Shown in pieces: positions 36,846-45,685 of a stretch of DNA of 64,000 bases; within the stretch, counting starts at the first letter, position 1, and each line of letters opens with the position of its first letter. The stretch covers positions 1-64,000 of the forward strand of contig NZ_JAPNTZ010000004.1 of assembly GCF_026626335.1 (NCBI RefSeq), in the 5' to 3' direction. Both the position numbers and the translations under genes were made by a program. This DNA is from Paractinoplanes pyxinae (GTDB lineage: Bacteria > Actinomycetota > Actinomycetes > Mycobacteriales > Micromonosporaceae). The notes beneath the pieces are model-generated. The model was given only the letters and a program-made list of their open reading frames with translations. It did not search any database and was not told the DNA's origin.

Positions 36846-37625
36846 ATGGACCTGGTAGGGCTTGGGGTGGTGCTGGCTGTGCTGGTCGTCGGGACAGTGA
36901 TCGGGCTTCTGCGGCGGCGTAACGACGGCCGGCTGAAGGACTACTCGACGCGGCGCGGCGGCGGAGTGTCGCCTGCGCCCGTCGGCGAGGCGGGGACCGT
37001 AGCGCGAAGCACTTCAGGTGCCGCGGCGCTGAGCTCGGGGACCGTAGCGCGGAACACTTCAGGTGCCGCGGCGCTGAGCTCGGGGGCCGTAGTGCGGAGC
37101 ACTTCAGGTGCCGCCGCGCGGAGCGCTTCGGGGGGCGTGGTGCAGAGCGCTTCGGAGGCCGTGGTGCTGGGCACGCCCGAGGGCGGGGGCGGCGAGGTAG
37201 CTTCGGGGGCGGGCGAGGGTCAGGCTGCGCGGGCCGGGGGCTTGGTGGTGGCTGATGTGGGGGAGGAACCGGGCGTGATCGAGGGGGCCGGATCCGATCC
37301 GAGTGGGGCTGGGGCTCGGCTGGATGCGGAGCTGTTGCGGGAGCTGGGGGTGGGGGAGGCCAAGGCCACCCTGCTGCAGTTCTCGTCGGCGTTCTGTGCG
37401 CCTTGCCGGGCGGTGCGGCGGGTGAGTTCCGAGGTGGCCGCGATCGTGCCGGGGGTGCAGCACGTCGAGGTGGATGCGGAGAGCCACCTCGACGCGGTGC
37501 GGGCCCTGGGGATCTGGCGGACGCCTACCCTGCTGGTGCTGGACGGTGAGGGCCGAGTTGCCAAGAGGGCTACCGGCGTACCGGGGAAACCGCAGTTGAT
37601 TGCTGCTCTGGGTGAGGTTCTTTGA
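36846..37625 (+). CDS. membrane-anchored thioredoxin-like protein
   Basis: A 259-residue protein with a single N-terminal membrane segment (residues 3-22), a long Ala/Gly/Ser linker and a C-terminal thioredoxin fold from about residue 155. The active site is FCAPCRAV (CxxC). GIWRTPTLLVLDGEG gives the cis-proline loop. The linker has near-perfect 15-residue repeats (GTVARSTSGAAALSS, GTVARNTSGAAALSS, GAVVRSTSGAAARSA). The N-terminal anchor should place the redox domain outside or at the membrane, though direction is unclear. The 3' end overlaps the convergent MFS gene by 56 bases. Confidence 0.84.
   Translation: MDLVGLGVVLAVLVVGTVIGLLRRRNDGRLKDYSTRRGGGVSPAPVGEAGTVARSTSGAAALSSGTVARNTSGAAALSSGAVVRSTSGAAARSASGGVVQSASEAVVLGTPEGGGGEVASGAGEGQAARAGGLVVADVGEEPGVIEGAGSDPSGAGARLDAELLRELGVGEAKATLLQFSSAFCAPCRAVRRVSSEVAAIVPGVQHVEVDAESHLDAVRALGIWRTPTLLVLDGEGRVAKRATGVPGKPQLIAALGEVL
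36980..37140 (+). repeat. 45-bp tandem repeats in the thioredoxin linker
   Basis: Two nearly identical 45-base units followed by a diverged third, each starting near ggggaccgtagcgcg. They encode GTVARSTSGAAALSS-type repeats and keep frame. Confidence 0.82.
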
Positions 37626-38853
37626 CGGCGTCGGGCAGTTCGGGCACCGGGCCGGGGTCGGCGGGTGACGCGGCCGTGGCGCGAGTGAGGGTTCGGGTGC
37701 CGGGGACCAGGAACTGGGTGGCGGCCGAGAGGAACAGGACCGCGGCGCAGACGGTGAGGACCTTCGAGGTTCCGTAGGTCGCTTCGAGCGGGCCGGCCAG
37801 GACGTTGCCGACGGGCATGGCCAGGAAGCTCGTCAGGTAGTCCCACGAGGAGACGCGGCCCAGCATGCGCTGGGGGACGTTGTCCTGGATCGCGGTCTCC
37901 CAGGCCACGTCGAAGAAGATCAGGCCCGCGTAGCCGATGATCGCGCCGGCTATGACGGCGATCAGCTCGGCCGGCCAGACGTAGGCCAGCGCCCACAGCG
38001 GCATCAGCAGCAGGGTCAGCCAGCCCGCCCGCAGCAGGCGGCGGGGCTTGAAGCGCAGGGCGACCGCGGCGCCGATGACGCCGCCCAGGCCCTCGGCGGC
38101 GGCGATGAAACCGGCGGCCGACGGGCCACCCAGCCGTTCGATGGCGACCACCTGCACCAGCACCAGGATCACGCCGTTGGCGATGTGGTAGACCGTCGCG
38201 CCGAACAGGCCGAACAGCAGCCAGTCGCGTTTCGCGATCTCGCGCCAGCCCGCGGCCAGTTCGCTGAGCATCGACGTACGGTCGCCGCGCTCCGCCCGTA
38301 CGCGAAGAAGCAGTGCCGCCACCATCGAGGCCAGGAAGCTGAAGGCGTTGACGGTGAAGCCGGCCGAGGCGCCGAACGCGGCCACCGTCACGCCGCCCAG
38401 CGCGGGACCGGCGATCTGGCTGCCGGTCTGCAGCATGCTCAGGGTGGCGTTGGCCGACTGGCGATTCTCCGGCGGCACCAGCAGCGGGCGCAGCGCGCTG
38501 AAGGCGGGGTCGAAGAAGCTGGCGGCGCCGGTCGAGAGTGCGGCCAGGGCCATGAGCAGCGGAAGGTGATAGGCGCCGCCGAAGAACATGACCGCCATGC
38601 CGCCTGCCGCCAGCAGGCGTACGAGGTCGGAGGCGACCATGACGTGCTGCGGCTGCAGACGGTCGGCCCACACGCCGCCGAAGAGGGTGCAGACCAGCCG
38701 GGCCACGATCGACGCGGCCATGACCAGGCCGAGGTCGCCGGGACCGCCGCCGGCCTGGACGACGGCCACGGCCAGAGCCACGGTCTGGAAGCCGTTGCCG
38801 ACCCACGAGAGGGTCTGCCCGGTGGCGAGCAGTTGGAAATCGGTGAACCGCAT
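37570..38853 (-). CDS. MFS drug-type exporter
   Basis: A 427-residue major facilitator protein with about twelve hydrophobic segments, of the MFS_3 (enterobactin exporter-like) group. The N-terminus FQLLATGQTLSWVGNGFQTVALA and the motif GVWADRLQPQHVMVASDLVR in the first loop are typical. A Pro/Glu-rich tail follows. It is divergent from a MarR-type regulator, so it is probably a drug or metabolite exporter under MarR control. Substrate unknown. Confidence 0.9.
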   Translation of the reverse strand: MRFTDFQLLATGQTLSWVGNGFQTVALAVAVVQAGGGPGDLGLVMAASIVARLVCTLFGGVWADRLQPQHVMVASDLVRLLAAGGMAVMFFGGAYHLPLLMALAALSTGAASFFDPAFSALRPLLVPPENRQSANATLSMLQTGSQIAGPALGGVTVAAFGASAGFTVNAFSFLASMVAALLLRVRAERGDRTSMLSELAAGWREIAKRDWLLFGLFGATVYHIANGVILVLVQVVAIERLGGPSAAGFIAAAEGLGGVIGAAVALRFKPRRLLRAGWLTLLLMPLWALAYVWPAELIAVIAGAIIGYAGLIFFDVAWETAIQDNVPQRMLGRVSSWDYLTSFLAMPVGNVLAGPLEATYGTSKVLTVCAAVLFLSAATQFLVPGTRTLTRATAASPADPGPVPELPDAVKEPHPEQQSTAVSPVRR

Positions 38854-38868
38854 GACCGCAAACTAGTT

Positions 38869-38906
38869 CACCGTCTAACTATTAGCAATCTAAAAATCAG
38901 ACGGTG
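38869..38906. promoter_or_regulatory. inverted repeat between the MFS and MarR genes
   Basis: CACCGTCT (38869-38876) and AGACGGTG (38899-38906) form a perfect 8+8 inverted repeat around an AT-rich core (22 bases, including ctaactattagcaatc). In a GC-rich genome the AT core marks a promoter. It is a good candidate MarR operator controlling both genes. Confidence 0.6.
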
Positions 38907-38919
38907 GCACAATGGCGCC

Positions 38920-39423
38920 ATGGATGAGGACAGCGTCGACCAGCACGTGGCCCGGTGGTCGGCCTTCTGGAAGAACGAACCGGCCTTCGCCCCCGAGGTC
39001 GAGGGCGCCCTGGTGCGCATGAACTTCATCCAGCGCGAGGCCCGCCGGGCCGACGCCGTCGCCTTCGCCGAGTCCCAGGAGCTCACGGCCGAGGACTACA
39101 AGACCCTGCACGTGCTGATGATCCAGCCGTGGCCGATCGAGGCCACCCCGGCCCAGCTGGCCGAGGCGGCCAAGGTCACCCGGGCCGCCATGACCAGCCG
39201 GCTCGATCGCCTCGTCACGGCCGAGCTGGTGACCCGCGAGAACGACGAGACGGACCGGCGCCGCGTGCTGATCCGGCCGACCGCGGCCGGGCGGGCGATG
39301 TGGAACAAGTACATCTTCGAGGGCATGGCTCGCGATCAGCGCCTGCTGCGGGCCCTCTCGCACGAGGAGCTGATCCAGCTCAACGGCCTGCTGCGCAAGG
39401 TCGTGCTCGACCTGGAAAGTTGA
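38920..39423 (+). CDS. MarR-family transcriptional regulator
   Basis: A 167-residue winged-helix protein: a helical dimerisation N-terminus, the recognition region ATPAQLAEAAKVTRAAMTSRLDRL (about 75-100), and wing ENDETDRRRVLIRPTAAG. MarR proteins repress divergent exporter genes and release DNA on ligand binding. ATG 38920 lies 14 bases after the inverted repeat and has no ribosome-binding site, so a leaderless message is possible. It most likely controls the divergent MFS exporter. Confidence 0.9.
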   Translation: MDEDSVDQHVARWSAFWKNEPAFAPEVEGALVRMNFIQREARRADAVAFAESQELTAEDYKTLHVLMIQPWPIEATPAQLAEAAKVTRAAMTSRLDRLVTAELVTRENDETDRRRVLIRPTAAGRAMWNKYIFEGMARDQRLLRALSHEELIQLNGLLRKVVLDLES

Positions 39424-39485
39424 CCGCGGCGCCGGTGATGCCTCTCACCAGGGCTTTCCGGGAGCGTGGGTGCGACGCTGGGCGG

Positions 39486-39902
39486 ATGGAACTCGACCCC
39501 CGGGGTCAGCGCTTCGCCGCCACGCTGACCAGCATCGTCCTCGTCGTCGTGCTGGCGACCGGCTGGGGGTGGCTGGCGCTCGCGCAGACGGTTGTCTTCG
39601 CGATCACGGCAGCCGACCCGCGGCGCGGTCCCTACGCGTACGTCTATCGCGCCCTGCTGCTCCCGAGGCTGGGGCCCCCGGCCGAACGCGAGCCGGTGGC
39701 GCCTGTCCGGTTCGCGCAGCTGGTCGGTTTTAGCTTTCTGGCTGTCGCGAGTGTCGGCTACCTCGCCGGGCTGACCGCGCTGGGCGTCGTCTTCACCGCG
39801 TTCGCGCTGCTCGCGGCCTTCCTCAACGCCGCCTTCGGCCTGTGCCTGGGCTGCGAGGCCTACCTGGCGATCAAGCGCCTGAGCCGTCCTCGAAGCGCCT
39901 AG
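39486..39902 (+). CDS. DUF4395 membrane protein
   Basis: A 138-residue membrane protein with four hydrophobic segments that begins MELDPRGQRFAATLTSIVL and has GLCLGCEAYLAIKRL at the C-terminus, with two conserved cysteines. This fits DUF4395, a family often found near thioredoxin or rhodanese genes. An anchored thioredoxin-like gene lies about 2 kb away. Function unknown. Confidence 0.84.
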   Translation: MELDPRGQRFAATLTSIVLVVVLATGWGWLALAQTVVFAITAADPRRGPYAYVYRALLLPRLGPPAEREPVAPVRFAQLVGFSFLAVASVGYLAGLTALGVVFTAFALLAAFLNAAFGLCLGCEAYLAIKRLSRPRSA

Positions 39903-39960
39903 AAACACGACACGCCCGGTGGGGGGACCGGGCGCTGACGTCGTGGTGGAACGGGGATGG

Positions 39961-40629
39961 TCAGAACTTGGGGGCGTCGGGCGCCTCGAGCAGACCCAGC
40001 CGCAGCGCCGTCATCAGCGCCTGAGCCCGGTTGGCGGCGCCCAGCTTCTCGTAGAGCTTCGAGATGTGGGTCTTGGCCGTGGACTCCGAGACGAACAGCT
40101 GCTTGGCGATGCCGGCCACGCTCATGCCGTCGGCCAGCAGGCGCAGCACCTGACCCTCGCGGGGGGAGAGCTGCGGGCCCGAGGGGGCCAGCCGGCGCTT
40201 CATGGCCTCGGCCAGGTCGGCCGCGGTGAAGGCGCTGGGCGCAGAAGCGGCGTGCCGGGCGGCCGCCACGACCTCGTCGGCCGGGGCCGTCTTGGGCACG
40301 AACGCGCTGGCGCCCGCCTCGAGCGCGCCGAACAACTGGTCGTCGCCCGCGTACATGGTCAGGACCACGATGCCCATGTTGGCGTTGTTCTTGCGCAGGG
40401 CCTTGGTCGCCTCGAGGCCGCTGCCGTCGGGCAGGCGCAGGTCCATGATCACGACGTCGGGCTGCAGGGCGCCCGCCTGACGGACCGCCTCGGCGGCGGT
40501 GGCCGCCTCGCCGACGACCTCGAACTGACGGTCGCGCTCGAATGCGTGTCGCAGCCCCTTACGAATCAAGTCATGATCGTCGACAAGGAGGACCTTGGTG
40601 CGCGTCGTCGGCGCCGGACTGGTCGACAT
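39961..40629 (-). CDS. NarL/FixJ-family response regulator
   Basis: A 222-residue protein: CheY receiver (residues 12-125; acids in LLVDDHD, phosphoacceptor in VVIMDLRLPDG, Lys in FVPKTAP) and a C-terminal LuxR helix-turn-helix (LSPREGQVLRLLADGMSVAGIA). It lies seven bases below the histidine kinase gene on the same strand, so they form a two-component system. The signal is unknown. Confidence 0.93.
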   Translation of the reverse strand: MSTSPAPTTRTKVLLVDDHDLIRKGLRHAFERDRQFEVVGEAATAAEAVRQAGALQPDVVIMDLRLPDGSGLEATKALRKNNANMGIVVLTMYAGDDQLFGALEAGASAFVPKTAPADEVVAAARHAASAPSAFTAADLAEAMKRRLAPSGPQLSPREGQVLRLLADGMSVAGIAKQLFVSESTAKTHISKLYEKLGAANRAQALMTALRLGLLEAPDAPKF

Positions 40630-40636
40630 GCTCGGG

Positions 40637-42325
40637 TTACTCCCCTTCTGGAGCGGAAACGCTATTCCGCACGCTATCGCGCCTTGCGGAAGATCCCAGC
40701 ACTACGGCAACGGTTGTCCCGCTGGGGTGTCGCGGCGTGATCTTCAAACGGCCCCGGATCCGTTCGGCCCGCTCGGCCATGATGGTCAGACCGTAACGAC
40801 CGTCCGGGCGGTCGTCAGCGAAGCCCCGGCCGTCGTCGGAGACCTCGATCTCGGCGTACGGCGGGTCGACGGTGCAGGTAACCCACAGATTAGAGGCTCC
40901 GGCGTGCTTGCGCGCGTTCGTGATCGCCTCTTGGGCGATGCGCAGCAGCTCGGCCTCGGTGGCGGCGGGCAGCCGGGCCGTCGATTCGTCGAAAGTGAAG
41001 TGCACCCGCAGGCCGGCCGAGGTGCCGAGCGTACGGGCGTATTCCGCGATGGCCGCGGCCAGGCCGCCGTTGCGATCCACCTCGGAGCGCAGTTCGAACA
41101 GGCTCAGGCGCAGCTCGGTGATCACGCGGGTCACCTCGGCGCGCAGGGCTCGCAGCTCCTCGGCGGTCTCTTCGGCGCCCTCGGGCAGGGTCGCCTGCGC
41201 GTTGTCGATGCCGTAGCCGACCATCACCAGCTCTTGCGCGACGCCGTCGTGGATCTCACGGGCGAGCCGCTGACGTTCCTCATTGGTGGCCAGCGAGCGC
41301 ACGTCGTCGAAGAGCAGGGCGGCCTCCAGCCGCAAGGCCGCGGCGTCGGTCACCCAGGTGACCTCGCTGACGGTTTCCTTCGGGTACGCGTTGGCGACGT
41401 CGCTCTCGAGGATGACGAGCCCGATCGTGCGGACGCCGGCCACCAGCGGCACGACCAGCGACGAGACGTCCCCGCGGCGGCTCGACCGGGCCTGCGAGCG
41501 GCTGGCCACCTGCGGCTGCTGGCTGGCCCAGGCGTCGGCGATGGCGGAGTCGGCGTCGAGCGTGACCTCCCAGTCGACGCGTTCGACACCGGTCTGGGCG
41601 AGGACGACGAGCCGGCCGCCGCCGCTGGCCGACAGCACGGCCGCCCGGTCGGACGGCTTGACCAGGCGCAGCTCCTCGAGCAGGTGCTCGGAGATGCCGC
41701 CCGGGTCGAGGGTGGCGCCCGGCAGCGATCGGGCCACGCTGCGGAGCTGGGTGAGCAGGCGGGTCGCTTCGGCGTACGGCTGGGGGGTGGGCTCGGACGG
41801 CTGCATGAACTGCCGCATGGTGTCGGCGGCGAAGGTGATGATCGCGCCCAGCACCAGCCACTGACCGCTGGCGGCCAGGAAGCCGGGCTGCGTGATCGGG
41901 CTGACCTCGCCGACCAGGGTGCCGCCGACGACCATCGCGACGGCCGCCACGCCGAGCAGGGCCGTGCCCTCGGTGGGGCGCCGGCGCAGGGCGGCGGTGA
42001 GCAGCGGGACGGCCAGGTAGGGCAGCACCGCCTCGGCGCCGAAGCCCGCGTCCAATGTGTTGTTCAGGTCGCTGGCCACGGCGATCGACCCGGCCGCGAG
42101 GCCCGTGATGACGACCTCGGCGAAGCGGCCCAGCGGGGCGAAAAGGTGATGGTCCGGAGCGAGGACCGCGGGCAGCGCGGCCACGGTCAGCAGAGCGATC
42201 CAGCCCAGCTGGGCGGGCTCGCCGGTGGCGATCAGCGTCAGCGCCGCGACCAGCGCGAGCATGACGATGCGCGCGGCCACCGCGAGCGGTTGGACGCGCG
42301 CGTTGACGTCGGCGAGGAGCGGCAC
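40637..42325 (-). CDS. NarL-type sensor histidine kinase with GAF-like region
   Basis: A 562-residue kinase. Four to six hydrophobic segments cover about residues 15-170. A GAF-like region follows (about 190-335). Then comes the HisKA_3 dimerisation helix with the phospho-His in REIHDGVAQELVMVGYG and an HATPase_c domain (LLRIAQEAITNARKHAGA, SDDGRGFADD, GRYGLTIMAERAERI). It pairs with the response regulator just downstream. Confidence 0.93.
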   Translation of the reverse strand: MPLLADVNARVQPLAVAARIVMLALVAALTLIATGEPAQLGWIALLTVAALPAVLAPDHHLFAPLGRFAEVVITGLAAGSIAVASDLNNTLDAGFGAEAVLPYLAVPLLTAALRRRPTEGTALLGVAAVAMVVGGTLVGEVSPITQPGFLAASGQWLVLGAIITFAADTMRQFMQPSEPTPQPYAEATRLLTQLRSVARSLPGATLDPGGISEHLLEELRLVKPSDRAAVLSASGGGRLVVLAQTGVERVDWEVTLDADSAIADAWASQQPQVASRSQARSSRRGDVSSLVVPLVAGVRTIGLVILESDVANAYPKETVSEVTWVTDAAALRLEAALLFDDVRSLATNEERQRLAREIHDGVAQELVMVGYGIDNAQATLPEGAEETAEELRALRAEVTRVITELRLSLFELRSEVDRNGGLAAAIAEYARTLGTSAGLRVHFTFDESTARLPAATEAELLRIAQEAITNARKHAGASNLWVTCTVDPPYAEIEVSDDGRGFADDRPDGRYGLTIMAERAERIRGRLKITPRHPSGTTVAVVLGSSARRDSVRNSVSAPEGE

Positions 42326-42414
42326 CTGACGGATGGTAGCCGCCTGCTATCCGGATGGCTCGTCCGGCTGGCCCGGCCGCCGGGATTGTCGCAGCCGGGA
42401 GGTAGCCTCCACGC

Positions 42415-42867
42415 ATGGCGGACACCTCGACGCAGTCGATCCAGGTCCATGCGCCCCTCGGCCGCGTGGCCACGGTCATCAGCGACTTCGCGCGCTACCC
42501 CGAGTGGGCCGAGGCGATGAAGCAGGTGGAGGTCCTCGAGGAGTACGAGGACGGCTACGCCTACCGGGTGCGCTTCGTGATCGACGCCGGGGTGATGGCC
42601 GACGACTACACGCTCGAGTACGCGTACGCCGACGATCTTTCCCGCATCGAGTGGCACCTGGTCGAGCCCTCGAAGACGCAGAAGTCCCAGAATGGCTCGT
42701 ACGACCTGGCCGAGGGGCCCGGCGGCGTCACCACGGTGACGTACACGCTCGAGGTCGAGCTCTCGATCGGCATGCTGGGCATGTTCCGCCGCAAGGCCGA
42801 AAAGATGATCATGGACACGGCGCTGAAGCAGCTCAAGCGCCGGGTCGAGAGCCTGCCGGCCGAGTGA
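42415..42867 (+). CDS. SRPBCC-fold (polyketide cyclase/START-like) protein
   Basis: A 150-residue helix-grip protein: TQSIQVHAPLGRVATVISDFARYPEWAEAMKQ at the start, a beta-sheet middle, and a long C-terminal helix (LGMFRRKAEKMIMDTALKQLKRRVE). It matches the order and type of mycobacterial Rv2185c. Such proteins bind hydrophobic ligands. Twenty-two bases separate it from the next gene; the run up to 47840 reads as one transcription unit. Confidence 0.86.
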   Translation: MADTSTQSIQVHAPLGRVATVISDFARYPEWAEAMKQVEVLEEYEDGYAYRVRFVIDAGVMADDYTLEYAYADDLSRIEWHLVEPSKTQKSQNGSYDLAEGPGGVTTVTYTLEVELSIGMLGMFRRKAEKMIMDTALKQLKRRVESLPAE

Positions 42868-42889
42868 GCTGAGCAGCGGGGAGGGTTCG

Positions 42890-44023
42890 ATGGCCGGATC
42901 AGCGCGGGAAGAGGCCGAGCGCCTCGTCGCCTCGGTGCTGGCGCGGGCGGTGACGGGTCAGGCGTTCGGCGAGAAGTGGGCCACCGGCGAGCCGGAATGC
43001 TGCGTGTGCCCGGTGTGCAAGGCGATCGCGGCGATGCGCGATCCCAGCCCGCAGACGGCGGCGCGGCTGGCCGGCAGCGCGGGTGACCTCGCGGGGTCGG
43101 TCGCGGGGCTGCTGCGCTCGGTGTCGGCGATCGTGGGCGAGCGGCCGAAGCCGGCCACGCCGCCCGCGCCGCCGCCGGCCCCCAACGCCGACCAGACGTG
43201 GTCCGCGGCGACCAGGTCGGCCCGGCCCGGTGGGGGCCCGGCCGCGGGCACCGGCTCGGCCGCCGGGACCGGCCCGGCTGCGGGCACCGGTTCGGCCGCG
43301 GGAACTGGCTCGGCCGCGGGCGCCGACCGCAACAACGCCGACGGTGCGTGGGCGGCGGCCACCAACAGAGGCGACGAGCGGGCTGGGGTTGTGGGCGGCG
43401 ACTCGTGGTCTGCCGCGACCTCCACCAGTGGCGGCAGCGAGCGGGCCGGGGCTCAGGGCGGTGATCCGTGGTCGGCGGCGACGACCGACAGCGCGGCGGA
43501 CGCGGCTGCCGACTACGCGGCCGAGCTGGCCACGCGCCGGGCAGCGGCGCTGGCAGCGGCGGCCGAGGCGGAACGCCGCGTGGCCGAGGCGGCGGCTCAG
43601 GCCAAGGCGCGCCGCGAGGCGGCGAACGCGGTTAAGGCGGCAGGCGCGGCCGGGACGGTCGCGGGCACGGGGGTGGCGGGCGACACCGCCGCGCCGGGTG
43701 GGCCCGGGGCCCGTACCGCACGAAGGTTGGATGTCTGGGCGGCGGCCACCGCTGATGGGGGTGTTGCCTCAGTGGCTTCCGCCCCGACGGTGGATCATGA
43801 TGTGGCGAGCGGCGACGCGCCCGGAAAGAGCGGCACGGCGCAAGGCGAGGTCGTGGCGTCCGATCATGATGTGGCGAGCGGCGGCGCGTCCGGAAAGAGC
43901 GGCGCGGCGCAGGGCGAGGTCGTGGCGCCTGATGCGGTGACTGAGGAAGTGGCGTCCGGGGACACGGGCGCCGAGGGTGGCGGCGGGACGGGCGACGAGG
44001 CCCGCGACGACGGCGCGGCGTGA
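42890..44023 (+). CDS. Ala/Gly-rich protein with an N-terminal CxxC domain and W-x-A-A-T repeats
   Basis: A 377-residue protein of unknown function. The first 70 residues look ordered: ECCVCPVCKAIAAMRDPSPQT contains a CVCPVC cluster that may bind metal. The rest is disordered. It carries five W-[SA]-A-A-T motifs (TWSAATRS, AWAAATNR, SWSAATST, PWSAATTD, VWAAATAD), a G-x-G-S-A-A repeat, an Ala/Arg coiled-coil stretch near 205-245, and an exact-length 23-residue duplication at the end. I believe Streptomyces relatives at this place carry the label DUF5304; this is from memory. It lies 22 bases before glucokinase. Confidence 0.75.
   Translation: MAGSAREEAERLVASVLARAVTGQAFGEKWATGEPECCVCPVCKAIAAMRDPSPQTAARLAGSAGDLAGSVAGLLRSVSAIVGERPKPATPPAPPPAPNADQTWSAATRSARPGGGPAAGTGSAAGTGPAAGTGSAAGTGSAAGADRNNADGAWAAATNRGDERAGVVGGDSWSAATSTSGGSERAGAQGGDPWSAATTDSAADAAADYAAELATRRAAALAAAAEAERRVAEAAAQAKARREAANAVKAAGAAGTVAGTGVAGDTAAPGGPGARTARRLDVWAAATADGGVASVASAPTVDHDVASGDAPGKSGTAQGEVVASDHDVASGGASGKSGAAQGEVVAPDAVTEEVASGDTGAEGGGGTGDEARDDGAA
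43793..43930 (+). repeat. 69-bp tandem duplication in the Ala-rich gene
   Basis: Two head-to-tail copies start at 43793 and 43862, with only a few substitutions. They encode DHDVASGDAPGKSGTAQG and DHDVASGGASGKSGAAQG followed by EVVA. Frame is kept. Confidence 0.93.
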
Positions 44024-44045
44024 ACGGACAGAGGGGACGGGCAGC

Positions 44046-44993
44046 GTGACGCTGACCATCGGAGTCGACGTCGGCGGCACCAAGGTGGCCGGTGGGGTGG
44101 TCGACGAGCACGGCACGGTGCTGGCTTCGAACCGCCGGGACACCCCCGCCGAGGACCCGGCCGGCACCCGCGACACGATCGTCGAGGTCGCGGCCGAACT
44201 CGCGCGCGAGTACCCGCAGGCCACCGCCATCGGCATCGGCGCGGCGGCGTGGATCGACGCGCCCGGCGCCACCGTGCTGTTCGCCCCCAACCTGGCCTGG
44301 CGCGACGAGCCGCTGCGGGACTACGTGACCAAGGCCGTCGGCCTGCCCACCGTCCTCGAGAACGACGCCAACGTGGCCGCCTGGGCCGAGTTCCGGTACG
44401 GCGTGGCCCGGCACGCCGACTCGATGGTGATGATCACCGTGGGCACCGGGATCGGCGGCGGCATCGTGATCAACGGCAAGCTGTGGCGCGGTGCCAACGG
44501 CATCGCGGCCGAGCTCGGCCACATCCAGTCGGTGCCCGACGGCCACCCCTGCGGCTGCGGCCGGCTCGGCTGCCTCGAGCAGTACGCGAGCGGCAACGCC
44601 CTGGTCCGCTTCGCCCGGGCCGGCGCGCGGCAGGAGCCGGAACGCGCGGCCCAGCTGCTCGAGCTGGCCGGCGGCGACCCGCTGGCGATCAGCGGCCGGC
44701 AGATCACCGAGGCGGCCCGGGCCGGCGACGGCGTGGCCCGCGACGCGTTCGCCCAGATCGGCTACTGGCTCGGCGTCGCGATGGCCGACCTGGCGCAGAG
44801 CTTCGACCCCGAGATCCTGGTGGTCGGCGGCGGCGTGGTCGACGCGGGCGACCTGCTGATGGGCCCGACCCGCACCACGTACCGCGACCAGCTCAAACAG
44901 CGCGGCCGCTTCCCGGTGGCCGACCTCGCGGCGGCCGAGACGGGCAACACGGCCGGCGTCGTCGGCGCGGCCGACCTGGCCCGTCGCGCCTGA
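44046..44993 (+). CDS. glk: ROK-family glucokinase
   Basis: A 315-residue ROK kinase that phosphorylates glucose with ATP. Seen are VDVGGTKVAGGVVD (ATP site), LENDANVAAWAEFRYG, ITVGTGIGGGIVINGKLWRG, and the zinc site GHPCGCGRLGCLEQYASG with four-ligand pattern H-x-C-x-C-x4-C. GTG 44046 has gaggggacgggcag upstream. The one-base overlap with the next gene (TGATG) couples them. It is the Streptomyces GlkA type, linked there to carbon control. Confidence 0.93.
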   Translation: MTLTIGVDVGGTKVAGGVVDEHGTVLASNRRDTPAEDPAGTRDTIVEVAAELAREYPQATAIGIGAAAWIDAPGATVLFAPNLAWRDEPLRDYVTKAVGLPTVLENDANVAAWAEFRYGVARHADSMVMITVGTGIGGGIVINGKLWRGANGIAAELGHIQSVPDGHPCGCGRLGCLEQYASGNALVRFARAGARQEPERAAQLLELAGGDPLAISGRQITEAARAGDGVARDAFAQIGYWLGVAMADLAQSFDPEILVVGGGVVDAGDLLMGPTRTTYRDQLKQRGRFPVADLAAAETGNTAGVVGAADLARRA

Positions 44994-45667
44994 TGTCCGG
45001 CGCGCGGCTGCGAGTGGTCAGCTACAACGTCCACGGCCTCAAGGACGACCGGGCCGCCCTGATCGAGGTCATCCGCGACCTGGCGCCCGACGTGCTGGTC
45101 GTGCAGGAGGCGCCGCGCCGGTTCCGCTGGCGGCACAAGTGTGCGGCGCTGGCCGACGACGTGGGCATGGTGGTGGCGGCCGGCGGTCTGCCCTCGCTGG
45201 GCAACCTGCTGCTGGTCAGCCTGCGGGTGGCCGTGCACGAGACGTGGTGCATGCGCTATCCGCTGACGCCGGGCCGGCACCTGCGGGGCGCCGCGTTCGT
45301 CACCGGTTCGGTGCGCGACGGCCGGTTCACGGTCACCGGCTCGCATCTGGCCACCGACCCGGCCGAGCGACCCGTCCAGGCCGCCCTGTGGAAGGAAGAG
45401 CTGAGCCGGGTCGAGGGCCCGGTGATCGCGGCGGCCGACCTCAACGAGGGGCCGGGCGGCGGCGCCTGGCGCACGGTCGAGGACGGGCTGGTCTCGTCGC
45501 CCGACGCGGCGCCCACCTTCCCAGCCAAACTGCCGAACCGGCGGATTGACGGCATCTTCGTCACTCCCGACATTTCCATCGAGAAGTACGAGATCGTCGA
45601 GTCCGACCGGGCCCGCCGGGCCAGTGATCATCTTCCCGTCGTCGCGGACCTGTTGATCCCTTCCTAG
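44993..45667 (+). CDS. endonuclease/exonuclease/phosphatase-fold protein
   Basis: A 224-residue EEP-fold protein. Catalytic motifs in order: VVSYNVHGLKDD (Asn), VLVVQEAPR (Glu), GSHLATDP (His), VIAAADLNEGPGG (Asp-x-Asn), and RASDHLPVVADL (Asp-His). All the main catalytic residues are present. Substrate may be DNA, phosphoinositide or another phosphodiester. It starts one base before the glucokinase stop and is 18 bases before the monooxygenase gene. Confidence 0.87.
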   Translation: MSGARLRVVSYNVHGLKDDRAALIEVIRDLAPDVLVVQEAPRRFRWRHKCAALADDVGMVVAAGGLPSLGNLLLVSLRVAVHETWCMRYPLTPGRHLRGAAFVTGSVRDGRFTVTGSHLATDPAERPVQAALWKEELSRVEGPVIAAADLNEGPGGGAWRTVEDGLVSSPDAAPTFPAKLPNRRIDGIFVTPDISIEKYEIVESDRARRASDHLPVVADLLIPS

Positions 45668-45685
45668 ATCTGGCAATATCGCCGG

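Noticed and set aside
38185..38919. N-terminal extension of the MarR gene
   Set aside because: Lies antisense to the MFS exporter and has no similarity to MarR proteins.
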